Shown one piece after another: positions 6,371 to 14,409 of a stretch of DNA of 25,665 nt; within the stretch, counting starts at the first letter, position 1, and each line of letters opens with the position of its first letter. The notes under the pieces are model-generated. The model had not been told where the DNA came from, searched no databases, and was given only the letters and a program-made list of their open reading frames with translations. The stretch comes from Gastranaerophilus sp045639085. Lineage in GTDB: Bacteria; Cyanobacteriota; Vampirovibrionia; Gastranaerophilales; Gastranaerophilaceae. The position numbers were made by a program, and so were the translations under genes. The DNA lies in contig JAZUCM010000070.1 of NCBI GenBank assembly GCA_045639085.1, positions 1-25,665 of the forward strand, written 5' to 3'.

Positions 6371-6781
6371 ATGGTCAGAGTAAATGGAAATTACGACAAC
6401 AAGGGAAACTATTTCTTTACAAAGGAAATCGTAAAGAAGGAAATTGCAGAGGAAAAAGTAGAAAAGGCTGTAGTAGAAGAAAAAACTGCATTTAAAGAAC
6501 GCGGCGAAGAACTTTTGTCAGCAGGAATGTTCGGCAAGACTTTAAATTTGTTTACCCTAAACGAGAGACTCGACAACGAAACCGCGGACGAACTGAGTGA
6601 AATGTTTGCGATGGCAGGTATTTCGCACAGATTGCCAACAGCCACCGAGTACGCGAGAATCGCAGGTTCAACAAAAGCATCACTTGCGCAAATCGCACCT
6701 TTTGAAACTGAAATGCACGTCGAAATGCTTTTCAACAACACAAAAGTAATGGATTTGTTGGCGGATGAAACAACATTCTAA
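6371..6781 (+). CDS. Hypothetical protein, 136 aa, strong expression signals
   Basis: I do not recognise the family. Residues 15-50 are a Lys/Glu/Val-rich probable coiled coil (KEIVKKEIAEEKVEKAVVEEKTAFKERGEELL). The rest (AGMFGKTLNLFTLNERLDNETADELSEMFAMAGISHRLPTATEYARIAG) looks like a small helical domain. There is no signal peptide or membrane segment, so it is probably cytosolic. AAGGAGG lies 6 bases before the ATG. It also has its own promoter and a strong terminator, so it is a compact, probably abundant single-gene unit. Confidence 0.8.
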   Translation: MVRVNGNYDNKGNYFFTKEIVKKEIAEEKVEKAVVEEKTAFKERGEELLSAGMFGKTLNLFTLNERLDNETADELSEMFAMAGISHRLPTATEYARIAGSTKASLAQIAPFETEMHVEMLFNNTKVMDLLADETTF

Positions 6782-6821
6782 CAATCGATAATATTTTCTA
6801 ATTTTTACTCACACACTTTTC

Positions 6822-6849
6822 AAGCGGGCAAGCCCCGCTTTTATTTTTG
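6822..6849 (+). terminator. Terminator of the 136-aa hypothetical gene
   Basis: A perfect 7-bp stem AAGCGGG (6822-6828) / CCCGCTT (6834-6840) with 5-base loop is followed by TTATTTTTG. Confidence 0.9.
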
Positions 6850-6942
6850 TTAATTTTGTTACAAAATTCTCGACAACTGAAATCCAACAACCTCACAGAG
6901 CTTTATATATATATGTTTATGCAGGATGTTAACGGAGTAAAT

Positions 6943-7959
6943 ATGAATGTTGCGACACCGATAAAAGGTGCCGCACCAACCATGCAACAAAATCTCAATC
7001 CGTTAATGGCATTAATTTTTAAAAATCTGGGTATAAACCAACCTTCCGGCACGAATCAACCAACTCAAAACGTCGACAAACTCCTAGAAAACGCCTTCAA
7101 TGACGGAAGTCTGGCACAAGTGTTGAATGAAACATGCCCAGACCCACAACTTAGAGCAAAAGTTTTAGACATTCTCAACCCTGCAAACCAAAACATTGAA
7201 ACATTTTGCGATGACTCCGACCCCGGAACTGCCCAGTGGAACAAAGAAAGCGGAAGAATAATTATCAACACGTCAGAAAAAACATCAATCAACGGGCTAC
7301 CACGAGGAACTTGGACGCAACATCCACCCGCAAGTAAATTAAAAATCCTTATCCATGAGGCAATGCACGGCGCACAAGGAACAGCTTTTGACACCCAAAA
7401 AGAAGAATTACTTTGCGAAATGACGGCAATCAAAACCGCTGCAGCGCTGGCAAAAGAAAAAAATCTGCCGGATGTTCCGCTTTATCCGCCAAATTACACA
7501 CTCCAAGCGCTCGGCAACCTGCCTGATGATGAATTGCAAAACATTTTACAAGAAAAATTTATCAACGGCGCGTACTCAAACCGCATAAAAGACGAAACCG
7601 GCGCGGTTACAATCAATGGTGCAAACGGCACACAACTAGACATTCCGGCAGGTTCAAAGATTAAAGTTGGCGACAAAGAGTTTGAAATCGGACAAACCTT
7701 TATTGAGGGCGTAGGCGCACACGCCGGAACAGTTTGTAATTTTTTCACCGTGCTTGACGACCGCCCGGTAAATATTGGTATGGTAACATTTGACGATATT
7801 CAACCACAACCCCACGAACTGAACGACCCGCGAATGAAAAAATTCACAACCCCAGAAGAAGGCAGCTATAAAAATGCCGTCATTGTTATTGACGGCAAAG
7901 AACACAATATGAAAATTTTTGGATATAACGAACAGATTAATCCTCTATATATTCCATAA
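6943..7959 (+). CDS. Putative zinc metallopeptidase (HExxH), unassigned family
   Basis: The 338-residue product has H138-E-A-M-H142 within LIHEAMHGAQG, the zinc-binding pattern of many metallopeptidases. Glu154, Glu155 or Glu159 (KEELLCE) could be a third ligand, as in gluzincins. The N-terminal 70 residues are Asn/Gln/Pro-rich and low in structure. The C-terminal 100 residues (AGSKIKVGDKEFEIGQTFIEG...VIVIDGKEHNMKIFGY) look like a beta-rich domain. No signal peptide is seen, so location is uncertain. The start at 6943 is chosen because GGAG lies about 6 bases upstream; in-frame starts further upstream lack a site and run into the preceding terminator. The 3' end overlaps the convergent XRE gene by 23 bases. 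Substrate unknown. Confidence 0.7.
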   Translation: MNVATPIKGAAPTMQQNLNPLMALIFKNLGINQPSGTNQPTQNVDKLLENAFNDGSLAQVLNETCPDPQLRAKVLDILNPANQNIETFCDDSDPGTAQWNKESGRIIINTSEKTSINGLPRGTWTQHPPASKLKILIHEAMHGAQGTAFDTQKEELLCEMTAIKTAAALAKEKNLPDVPLYPPNYTLQALGNLPDDELQNILQEKFINGAYSNRIKDETGAVTINGANGTQLDIPAGSKIKVGDKEFEIGQTFIEGVGAHAGTVCNFFTVLDDRPVNIGMVTFDDIQPQPHELNDPRMKKFTTPEEGSYKNAVIVIDGKEHNMKIFGYNEQINPLYIP

Positions 7960-8140
7960 TATCAGAAACATTACATTTAAAATACTTACATAACCTATCA
8001 AGCGTTTTTAAACTTATATTGAGATTTTTGCCGTTGCGAATCGTCGACAACGTAGATTTTCCGATGCCCGTTTTTTGAAAAACATCCTCAGCCGTCGTTC
8101 TATGCTCCCAAATTAAATCATCAAGCTTAAATACAATCAT
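7937..8140 (-). CDS. Small XRE-family (Cro/C1-type) DNA-binding regulator
   Basis: A 67-residue protein that is essentially only a helix-turn-helix domain: MIVFKLDDLIWEHRTTAEDVFQKTGIGKSTLSTIRNGKNLNISLKTLDRLCKYFKCNVSDIMEYIED. It closely resembles the small Cro/C1 type with the KTLDRLCKYFKCNVSDIMEY ending. It probably binds as a dimer. The start at 8140 matches the family's usual MIxF start; an ATG at 8158 is in frame but adds residues not seen in the family. Neither start has a ribosome site, and a perfect -10 lies 7 bases before 8140. It is divergent from prepilin B, and the shared promoter region holds ATGAC-type repeats, so prepilin B is the likely target along with its own gene. Confidence 0.85.
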   Translation of the reverse strand: MIVFKLDDLIWEHRTTAEDVFQKTGIGKSTLSTIRNGKNLNISLKTLDRLCKYFKCNVSDIMEYIED

Positions 8141-8146
8141 AATTTC

Positions 8147-8152
8147 ATTATA
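8147..8152 (-). promoter_or_regulatory. -10 element placing the XRE gene start at its ATG
   Basis: TATAAT on the minus strand ends 7 bases before the ATG at 8140, so a transcript from it would begin at or very near the start codon. No good -35 is present; the region upstream is the prepilin B promoter, which may reflect activation or repression by the regulator. Confidence 0.4.
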
Positions 8153-8170
8153 ATTCATAATTCAACATAC

Positions 8171-8215
8171 TTGACATTTAATATGACATGCGTTATCATG
8201 AATATGACTTGTCAT
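8171..8215 (+). promoter_or_regulatory. Prepilin B promoter with candidate XRE operators
   Basis: TTGACA (8171-8176) and TATCAT (8194-8199) are spaced by exactly 17 bases. Just downstream, ATGAC-TT-GTCAT (8204-8215) is a perfect short palindrome over the predicted start point. The half-site ATGAC is also at 8183-8187, exactly 21 bp earlier, facing TATCAT in the -10. Repressor binding here would block transcription of prepilin B. Assignment to the neighbouring XRE protein is inference from position. Confidence 0.65.
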
Positions 8216-8242
8216 AAGTTTAATTAATGGAAGGATGTATTG

Positions 8243-9340
8243 ATGGATGAATTTACTTTAAAGATGAACGGGCAAAAAACACTCAACATTACGTACGTAC
8301 CCAGACCAAATACCTTTAATGCCTTATCGCCTTATAGCCCTAACGCCCTATCGCCTAAAGCGCTTGGTTTCACGATGGCTGAAATTTTGCTATCATTAAC
8401 AATCATCGGCGTTGTTGCTGCAATTACTCTGCCGAGCTTGATGGCTAATATTAATGAACGTACTTGGAACACACAGCGAAAGGCTTTGTACGCCAGAATG
8501 TCACAAGCCATTGCAATGATGCCACAAGTCGGAGGATATGGCAAATATAGCGGAACAAACACAGATGGAGTTGTAACCGTAACCGAAGATACCGCAGCCG
8601 AAACATTCTTAACGGAAGGTTTGAGCAAAGTCCTAAAAATCAACAATATTTGCGATGCCGACCACTTAGCCGATTGCGGCATTCCTTCCTCTTATACGAA
8701 TATAGCAGGTACAAGCCGTAATTGGCCAACCAAGTTATCAGAATTAAATTCAGTATTCAACACAAAGTTTGTAGAAACAAACCCTGACGGCGATATCATA
8801 ACCTGGATAAACCCACAAAAAGACATCGACACAAAAGCAGCCGCCTTTGAGACACAAAACGGCGAAAGTATAGCGCTATACTACAATCCTCAGTGCATAT
8901 CAGATAAAACAGAACTCATAAACACTCCTATGTACATGCAACCTAAAATGTGTGCAAATTTCATCTATGACCTCAATGGAAACAAAGGTCCCAACACCGT
9001 AGGCAAAGACGTTGGATTTATCACATCTCTATACTCAGTAGACCCCGTTGTAATCTCCCCAATACCCACAAAAGGCGACAGTGGATACAGCACATACGAA
9101 AGTGCTGCTGCAACGTGTCGAACAGACGCAAACGACAACAGGTTACCAAACTTAAATGAAATACACGCAATGTTTTATAATATGAACTTGATTTGGGGAA
9201 GTGATATAGAACCTAACGGTCTCTACTTCTCTTCAACTCTACAAGCAGTGAATCAAACTTGGCGTTGTTCATTTATCACAGGAACATGCTACACTACGAT
9301 ACATTCAAACAAGGGTATGGTCAGATGTGTTAAGCGCTAA
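8243..9340 (+). CDS. Type IV prepilin-like protein with C-type-lectin-like tail and long repeat-encoded leader (prepilin B)
   Basis: A 365-aa paralogue of prepilin A. The processing site is G42|FTMAE. The next 50 residues are almost identical to prepilin A. DLNGNKGPN follows in the middle, and a DUF1566/Lcl-like end (NRLPNLNEI...TWRCSF...VRCVKR) completes it. The leader is 42 residues, much longer than the usual 5-25, and residues 27-39 are encoded by 8-bp tandem repeats. ATG 8243 is preferred, with AAGGA 7 bases upstream; TTG at 8240 would add one residue. It has a well-formed promoter with operator-like palindromes beside a divergent XRE gene. Its stop is 10 bases from that of convergent glmU. 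Confidence 0.85.
   Translation: MDEFTLKMNGQKTLNITYVPRPNTFNALSPYSPNALSPKALGFTMAEILLSLTIIGVVAAITLPSLMANINERTWNTQRKALYARMSQAIAMMPQVGGYGKYSGTNTDGVVTVTEDTAAETFLTEGLSKVLKINNICDADHLADCGIPSSYTNIAGTSRNWPTKLSELNSVFNTKFVETNPDGDIITWINPQKDIDTKAAAFETQNGESIALYYNPQCISDKTELINTPMYMQPKMCANFIYDLNGNKGPNTVGKDVGFITSLYSVDPVVISPIPTKGDSGYSTYESAAATCRTDANDNRLPNLNEIHAMFYNMNLIWGSDIEPNGLYFSSTLQAVNQTWRCSFITGTCYTTIHSNKGMVRCVKR
8321..8360 (+). repeat. Five degenerate 8-bp tandem repeats inside the prepilin B leader
   Basis: Units are gccttatc, gccttata, gccctaac, gccctatc and gcctaaag. Because 8 is not a multiple of 3, three units encode an 8-residue repeat, seen as ALSPYSPN then ALSPK. The array ends three codons before the processing site. 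A partial unit (acctttaat) precedes it. Confidence 0.85.
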
Positions 9341-9350
9341 AGCAAATATT

Positions 9351-10619
9351 TTATTTAACCCAACCTTCAATAACCTTTAATACTCCACGAGTGAGGGCAA
9401 GGGCACGGGCCGGAACGTTTTTGGTTATAACGCTCCCTGCGCCGACATTCGCGCTTTCTTCTATTGTCACTGGCGCAACAAGAACCGTATTGGAGCCAAT
9501 TTTGACATTATCTTTTAAAATTGTTTTGCTCTTAACCTTTGTAAGCGGATTATAATTCGCCGTAATCGTACCGGCTCCGATATTAATATTTTCACCAAGT
9601 TCGCTATCCCCAATATAAGAAAGATGGCAAGCGTTCGTATTAGAACCGATTTTCGCCTTTTTAACCTCGACAAAATTCCCGATTTTTACATTATCCGCAA
9701 TTTCGACATTTCCTCTAAGATGCGCAAAAGGCCCGATTTTACAATTCTTTCCGATTTTGTTGTTTGAACCTTCAATATAAGTACCCGGGAAAACAATTGT
9801 ATCCGCGCCGATTTCGGTATCTTGGCTAATCCAAGTTGAAGTCGGGTCAACAATCGTTACGCCGGAAACCATCAATTCTTTTAATTTTCTATCGTTCATG
9901 ATTTTAGTTGCAATCGCGAGGTTTTCACGCGAATTTATCCCGTAAATTTCGTCACTATCATCCAAAATACTTGCCTGAACAGAAAGAACTTGGCGGTTTG
10001 CCCATTCAACAATATCCGTCAAATAATATTCACCTTGCGCGTTAGAAGACGTTAATTGAGAAAATGCGGGCTTAATTTTCGCCCAATTCAAACAATAAAT
10101 TCCCGCATTAACCTCTTTTACCGCCTTTTGCTCAGGTGTTGCGTCTTTTTCTTCCACAATTTTCTCCAGTGCACCCAAAGGCGTTCTGATAATTCGGCCG
10201 TAATTAGTAGGATTTTCAAAAATTGTACTCATAACAGTCAAATCAGCGCCAGAGGCGATATGTTCCTCAACGAACTTTTTCATCGTTGCTTCGCGCACCA
10301 GCGGTGTATCACCACATAAAATCAGCACAAGCCCGTCAAAATTCTCAAGATTTGGGCAAACCATAGAAACAGCATGACCCGTACCCAACTGTGGAGTTTG
10401 AAGAACAGTTTTGGCAAACGCGTAGTTTTTATTCACGAATTCTGTAACTTCTTCCGCTTTATGCCCAACAATAACAAAAGCCTCGTCTGTAAACGATTTC
10501 ACACTGTCTAAAACATAACCCAGGAGAGTTTTGTCGAAAATTTTGTGCAAAACCTTAGGGGTTTCGGATTTCATTCTAGTGCCCTTACCAGCGGCCAAAA
10601 TAACTGATTTTACTTCCAT
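9351..10619 (-). CDS. glmU: Bifunctional UDP-N-acetylglucosamine pyrophosphorylase / glucosamine-1-phosphate N-acetyltransferase
   Basis: Acetylates glucosamine 1-phosphate and then uridylylates it, giving UDP-GlcNAc for peptidoglycan. The nucleotidyltransferase domain shows LAAGKGTRMKS (8-18), QTPQLGTGHA and LCGDTPLV. The C-terminal left-handed beta-helix shows HLRGNVEI, NACHLSYIGD (family catalytic His and Tyr) and NIGAGTITANYN. At 422 aa it is a little shorter than the usual 450. ATG 10619 is used because it gives the standard MEVKSVILAAGKG start; a TTG further upstream lies inside the preceding gene. The glyoxalase-like gene stops 4 bases before this ATG, so translation is probably coupled. 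Confidence 0.95.
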   Translation of the reverse strand: MEVKSVILAAGKGTRMKSETPKVLHKIFDKTLLGYVLDSVKSFTDEAFVIVGHKAEEVTEFVNKNYAFAKTVLQTPQLGTGHAVSMVCPNLENFDGLVLILCGDTPLVREATMKKFVEEHIASGADLTVMSTIFENPTNYGRIIRTPLGALEKIVEEKDATPEQKAVKEVNAGIYCLNWAKIKPAFSQLTSSNAQGEYYLTDIVEWANRQVLSVQASILDDSDEIYGINSRENLAIATKIMNDRKLKELMVSGVTIVDPTSTWISQDTEIGADTIVFPGTYIEGSNNKIGKNCKIGPFAHLRGNVEIADNVKIGNFVEVKKAKIGSNTNACHLSYIGDSELGENINIGAGTITANYNPLTKVKSKTILKDNVKIGSNTVLVAPVTIEESANVGAGSVITKNVPARALALTRGVLKVIEGWVK

Positions 10620-10623
10620 TTTA

Positions 10624-11007
10624 TCACCAAACAACTTTCTCAATTAATTCTATTTCATTTCCGTCCGGATCATTTACAAACGCAATTTTGGTACCTTTAC
10701 CGTTCAAGTCAAACGGTTCATAAAGGTATTCATACCCAGCCGCGTGAAGTTTCTTACCAAAATCGTCCAAAGAATCCACAGAAAACGCAAAATGACCGAA
10801 ACAATTTCCGTTTTCATAACCATTTTGAGGAGTTTCATCGTTGTACGTAAGTTCTATTTGACAAGTTCCGTCCTCATCGTTCAAAAAATACAACCAGCAA
10901 TCATCCAAGCGCTTTTTGTGGTCGAATTTCATATTCAAAACCTTTGTGTAGAAATCAAGGGATTTCTCAATATCTTTAACCCTTATCATTGAATGTAAAA
11001 ACTTCAT
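10624..11007 (-). CDS. Lactoylglutathione lyase-like VOC (glyoxalase I) protein
   Basis: The glyoxalase I family isomerises the hemithioacetal of methylglyoxal and a thiol. The 127-aa product matches the single-domain GloA pattern: LHSMIRVKDIEKSLDFYTKVLNMK, IELTYN, FGHFAFSV and FVNDPDGNEIELIE. The four metal ligands of the family appear conserved as His5, Glu52, His72 and Glu120. Start 11007 has AGGAG 8 bases upstream. It lies immediately before glmU in the same direction. VOC proteins are versatile and glutathione use is unproven here, so no symbol is given. Confidence 0.85.
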   Translation of the reverse strand: MKFLHSMIRVKDIEKSLDFYTKVLNMKFDHKKRLDDCWLYFLNDEDGTCQIELTYNDETPQNGYENGNCFGHFAFSVDSLDDFGKKLHAAGYEYLYEPFDLNGKGTKIAFVNDPDGNEIELIEKVVW

Positions 11008-11028
11008 GCTTAAAACTCCTTTTTTACA

Positions 11029-11039
11029 ATTATACCACA
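11029..11039 (-). promoter_or_regulatory. Extended -10 promoter of the VOC-glmU pair
   Basis: On the minus strand TGTGGTATAAT is the same 11-mer as at pckA and the TPR gene. It lies in the 34-base gap after the amidase stop. No good -35 is visible, so it is probably an extended -10 promoter. No terminator separates the amidase from these genes. Confidence 0.55.
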
Positions 11040-11041
11040 AA

Positions 11042-12427
11042 CTACTGAGCAAAGGTTTTCAAATATTGAGCAACTCCATTGGCAATAGCTTTTGCACATT
11101 TCGCGCGAAATTTTTCGTCAATCAGAAGCGCGTTATCCTCAGGGTTAATCAGATACGCCAACTCGACCAAAACACTCAGCGCGTTTGTGTTTCTGACAAC
11201 AGCAAAACTTCTTTGATGAATCCCATCATTTTGGGTTTTAGCCTCCCGATTAAGTGATGTCAATATAGCTGATGCCAATTTTTTAGACTGAGGATAATAG
11301 TAATAAACGCTTGTTCCACGATGTTGCAGCGGATTTTTACTATCGTGCAGAGCATTACCGTGAATACTTATCAAAATACTTGAATCATTTTCATTAGCGA
11401 TTTCTACACGTTTTTTGAGCGAAACCTTTTCATCTTTATCACGTGTCATCACAACATTAGCCCCAAGCCGCTCGAGTTCTTTTTGAAGTTTCAGCGCGAC
11501 ATCAAGATTAATATCTTTTTCGCAATTTCCCAAGCAGCCGATAGCACCTTTTTCACTGCCTCCGTGCCCGGCATCAACCGTTACCGTTATATTTTTCAAA
11601 GGCTGCGTGGCCGAAATCTTTGGCATTTTGCGAATAGAAAGAATAAATTCGTCATCTTTAAACTCTGCGCTGTACCCAAAAAGTTCGTGCTGCAGCGGAA
11701 AATAAAGTTCATAAGGCATTCCGGGTTTCAAAAGCGTGTTGTAAAAATTCAACCCAAGCCCGTTTTTGAAATCGATATCATTATTTTCACGAATAATGTA
11801 AGGGGTTTTGCCGCTTAATTTGAATGTATAAACAAAATTCTTTCCATCATCGCGAAAAGTTTTAGAGATAATTATTGACTTTGTACTCTGAACAGTACCA
11901 TCAAATATAACATCTTTTTTAGCGACCCAATATTTTTCGTTATCCGAAAGCGTCACGCGATAAAACTTTCCATGTTCACCGTCAATATAGAGCGGAACAC
12001 CTTTATCCAAATGAACAATTCTGTTAATGCCTTCCGAAACAGGAGTTGTGCGAATTGGAGTTTTATCATCGGTTGTATAAACGAGTTTAGGGGTCGCAAA
12101 TATTTTCGTTTGCACTTCCGGCTTATCAACTTTTGCAGAAGGCTTCCAAGTCGAATTAACGCTATACACAAGTGTTTGCCCGCCGGACTTAATAGTAAAA
12201 GTATTAGCGCCCGGTTTAAGATTTACGAAATGAGCAAACCCACCAGATGAATGCACCGAAACTTTTTCGCCGTTCACCGTCAACGGCAAATCTTTATCCG
12301 CAGAACCTACAAAAAACGTCGTTTGGCAATTTATTGAAACTTTTTCTTGTTTTGGATACACAATCTCAAGCGCCAAAACACTTTGCGCTACATTCAACAA
12401 AAATAATATCAAAAACAAATATCGCAT
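11042..12427 (-). CDS. Secreted N-acetylmuramoyl-L-alanine amidase (Amidase_3)
   Basis: Cuts the amide bond between N-acetylmuramic acid and the stem peptide outside the cytoplasmic membrane. In the 461-aa product, residues 1-20 (MRYLFLILFLLNVAQSVLAL) are a signal peptide. About 20-270 hold beta-rich regions, with an Ig-like part (VNGEKVSVHSSGGFAHFVNLKPGANTF) and an SH3-like part (TPVSEGINRIVHLDKGVPLYI). The C-terminal Amidase_3 domain shows VDAGHGG (His288), CEKDINL, SIHGNAL and VELAYLINPED, which together provide the family zinc ligands and catalytic Glu. Start 12427 gives a clean signal peptide. A TATAAT at 12434-12439 would place transcription at the ATG, but a weak AGGA is also present. 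Confidence 0.92.
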   Translation of the reverse strand: MRYLFLILFLLNVAQSVLALEIVYPKQEKVSINCQTTFFVGSADKDLPLTVNGEKVSVHSSGGFAHFVNLKPGANTFTIKSGGQTLVYSVNSTWKPSAKVDKPEVQTKIFATPKLVYTTDDKTPIRTTPVSEGINRIVHLDKGVPLYIDGEHGKFYRVTLSDNEKYWVAKKDVIFDGTVQSTKSIIISKTFRDDGKNFVYTFKLSGKTPYIIRENNDIDFKNGLGLNFYNTLLKPGMPYELYFPLQHELFGYSAEFKDDEFILSIRKMPKISATQPLKNITVTVDAGHGGSEKGAIGCLGNCEKDINLDVALKLQKELERLGANVVMTRDKDEKVSLKKRVEIANENDSSILISIHGNALHDSKNPLQHRGTSVYYYYPQSKKLASAILTSLNREAKTQNDGIHQRSFAVVRNTNALSVLVELAYLINPEDNALLIDEKFRAKCAKAIANGVAQYLKTFAQ

Positions 12428-12566
12428 AATCCTATTATATTCATAAAAAATTTTTAGGCACATTCGACACATTTGTTAAAACTATTAAATAATTTGTAAT
12501 AATACAGAATAAAAAATTTTATTATGATAAAATTAAATAAGGATAGGGATTTTCGGAGTAATAAAA

Positions 12567-14372
12567 TTGCGCAACAAAAACAATGACGAATTCAAACGTC
12601 GCTCAGAAAGAGTTAATAATATAAGAAAAGAAGTGTCAAGGCAAAGAAAAGATGATAGCAAGCTTTCAAATGAAGAAAGAAGGCTAAAATCTTTCCAAAC
12701 GCGCCTGACTAATGTTTGGATATTTCTATTGCTGGTAGTTGGTGTTTTTATCCTTTACCTATTTTTAATCCAAGTCATTGATGTGCGCCACTACCGGGCA
12801 AAAGCAAGTCAACAACGCGCCGGCAGACTTTTCACGATGCGTGGGGATATTTACGACAGAACAGGCACAAAATTGGCAACGGACAAAATATATTCTGACG
12901 TCTACGCCCATCCGCGCGACTACGTTCACGAACCGGAAGAACTTGCAAAACTTCTCGCACCAATTTTAAAAATCCCGAAAGAAAAACTTCTCAAAAAATT
13001 AAAAACCGAAATTCCGGTCATAACGCTTGCTAAAGATGTCGATCGTACAACCGCAAAAGCAATTTCTAAATTACAACTAAGAGAAATCAGCTTAGGCAAA
13101 AAAAATATCCGTGTTTATCCACAAGGCACGCTTGCAGCACACGTTTTAGGCTACTACAACGCGGACGCAGAGATTTCTAACGGCGTAGAATACACCGCAA
13201 AAGACAAACTTGAACACGTAATTCACCCGTTTTCCTACAAACGAACTCCTGACGGAAACATCATATACGATTTTTCAACGGACGCAGTTGCCGCAACAAC
13301 AAAGCAAAAAGGTGAAGATATAACCCTCACGATAAACGCCGCAATCCAGCACGTTTGCGAAAAAGAACTTGAAAAAATGGTTCGCGAAAAAGAAGCCCTT
13401 CGCGGCACCGTAATAGTTATGAACCCTAAAAACGGTGAAATTCTTGCGATGGCCGCGTATCCAACGTTCGACCCTAACCATTACAAGACTTACAAGCAAA
13501 ACCAACTTAAAAACTGGATGCTTACAGACGTTTTCCCGCCTGGCTCCACCTTCAAAATCATAACCGTTGCCAGCGCAATGGAACTTGGTAAAATCAACAA
13601 AAACACCAAAATAAACGACACCGGCAAAATGATGGTCGGCCGTCGCGAAATCAAGAACTACGACTACAGAAACCATCCAAATCCGGGCATGATTTCTTTG
13701 GCATACCTTTTTGAACACTCAAGCAACATCGGCTCAGCTAAAATTTCTCTAATGATGCCGCGCGAAGAATTTTACGATATGCTAACAAAATTCGGTTTCG
13801 GCTCACGAACAGGAATCGACCTTCCGGGCGAATCCGTCGGGCTTTTGCCGGCCGCAAAACGTTGGGACGAAAGTCGACGCGTCACTATGGGCTACGGTTA
13901 CGGAACATCAGTTACCGCAATCCAAATGATTTCAGCAGTTTCGGCACTTGCAAACAAAGGCGTTCGCGTCACTCCGCACGTAATCAAATACACGGATGAA
14001 GAAGAAAAAGCTGCAAAAATTTTTGAAACTCAAGTCGTATCAGAACAAACAGCAAAAACCGTTACAGATTTACTTGTTGAATCCGTAAACAACGGTAAAT
14101 CAAACATAAAACTGGAAAAATTTAACGTCGCCGCAAAAACAGGGACCTCAAGCAAATCAGTCGAAAACGGCGTCGGTTATACCAATTTTTCATACACTTC
14201 AACAGTCGGTTACTTCCCGGCTGAAGATCCAAAAGTCATCATTTACGTAATGATTGACAGTGCAAAAGTCGGGCCGGTTTGGGGCAACACCGTTGCCGCC
14301 CCGGTTTGGAGAGAAATCGCACTTCAATGCGCACGAATTCTAAACTTAAAACCAGACAAAATAAACAAATAA
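12567..14372 (+). CDS. ftsI: Class B penicillin-binding protein, FtsI-like peptidoglycan transpeptidase
   Basis: Cross-links peptidoglycan, probably at the division septum. The 601-aa product has a basic cytoplasmic tail (1-48), one membrane segment (about 49-72, VWIFLLLVVGVFILYLFLIQV), and a pedestal domain with RGDIYDRTGTKLAT. The transpeptidase has S327-T-F-K330, S385-S-N387 and K524-T-G526. There are no PASTA domains. The adjacent murE, in the classical ftsI-murE order, favours FtsI over PBP2. The start is TTG, with GGAG about 8 bases upstream. No ATG lies before the membrane segment, so TTG is the best choice. The promoter region is very AT-rich and I cannot choose one. Confidence 0.9.
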   Translation: MRNKNNDEFKRRSERVNNIRKEVSRQRKDDSKLSNEERRLKSFQTRLTNVWIFLLLVVGVFILYLFLIQVIDVRHYRAKASQQRAGRLFTMRGDIYDRTGTKLATDKIYSDVYAHPRDYVHEPEELAKLLAPILKIPKEKLLKKLKTEIPVITLAKDVDRTTAKAISKLQLREISLGKKNIRVYPQGTLAAHVLGYYNADAEISNGVEYTAKDKLEHVIHPFSYKRTPDGNIIYDFSTDAVAATTKQKGEDITLTINAAIQHVCEKELEKMVREKEALRGTVIVMNPKNGEILAMAAYPTFDPNHYKTYKQNQLKNWMLTDVFPPGSTFKIITVASAMELGKINKNTKINDTGKMMVGRREIKNYDYRNHPNPGMISLAYLFEHSSNIGSAKISLMMPREEFYDMLTKFGFGSRTGIDLPGESVGLLPAAKRWDESRRVTMGYGYGTSVTAIQMISAVSALANKGVRVTPHVIKYTDEEEKAAKIFETQVVSEQTAKTVTDLLVESVNNGKSNIKLEKFNVAAKTGTSSKSVENGVGYTNFSYTSTVGYFPAEDPKVIIYVMIDSAKVGPVWGNTVAAPVWREIALQCARILNLKPDKINK

Positions 14373-14409
14373 AAAGACGCCACAAGGCCTAACAACAGGA
14401 GATTTCAAA

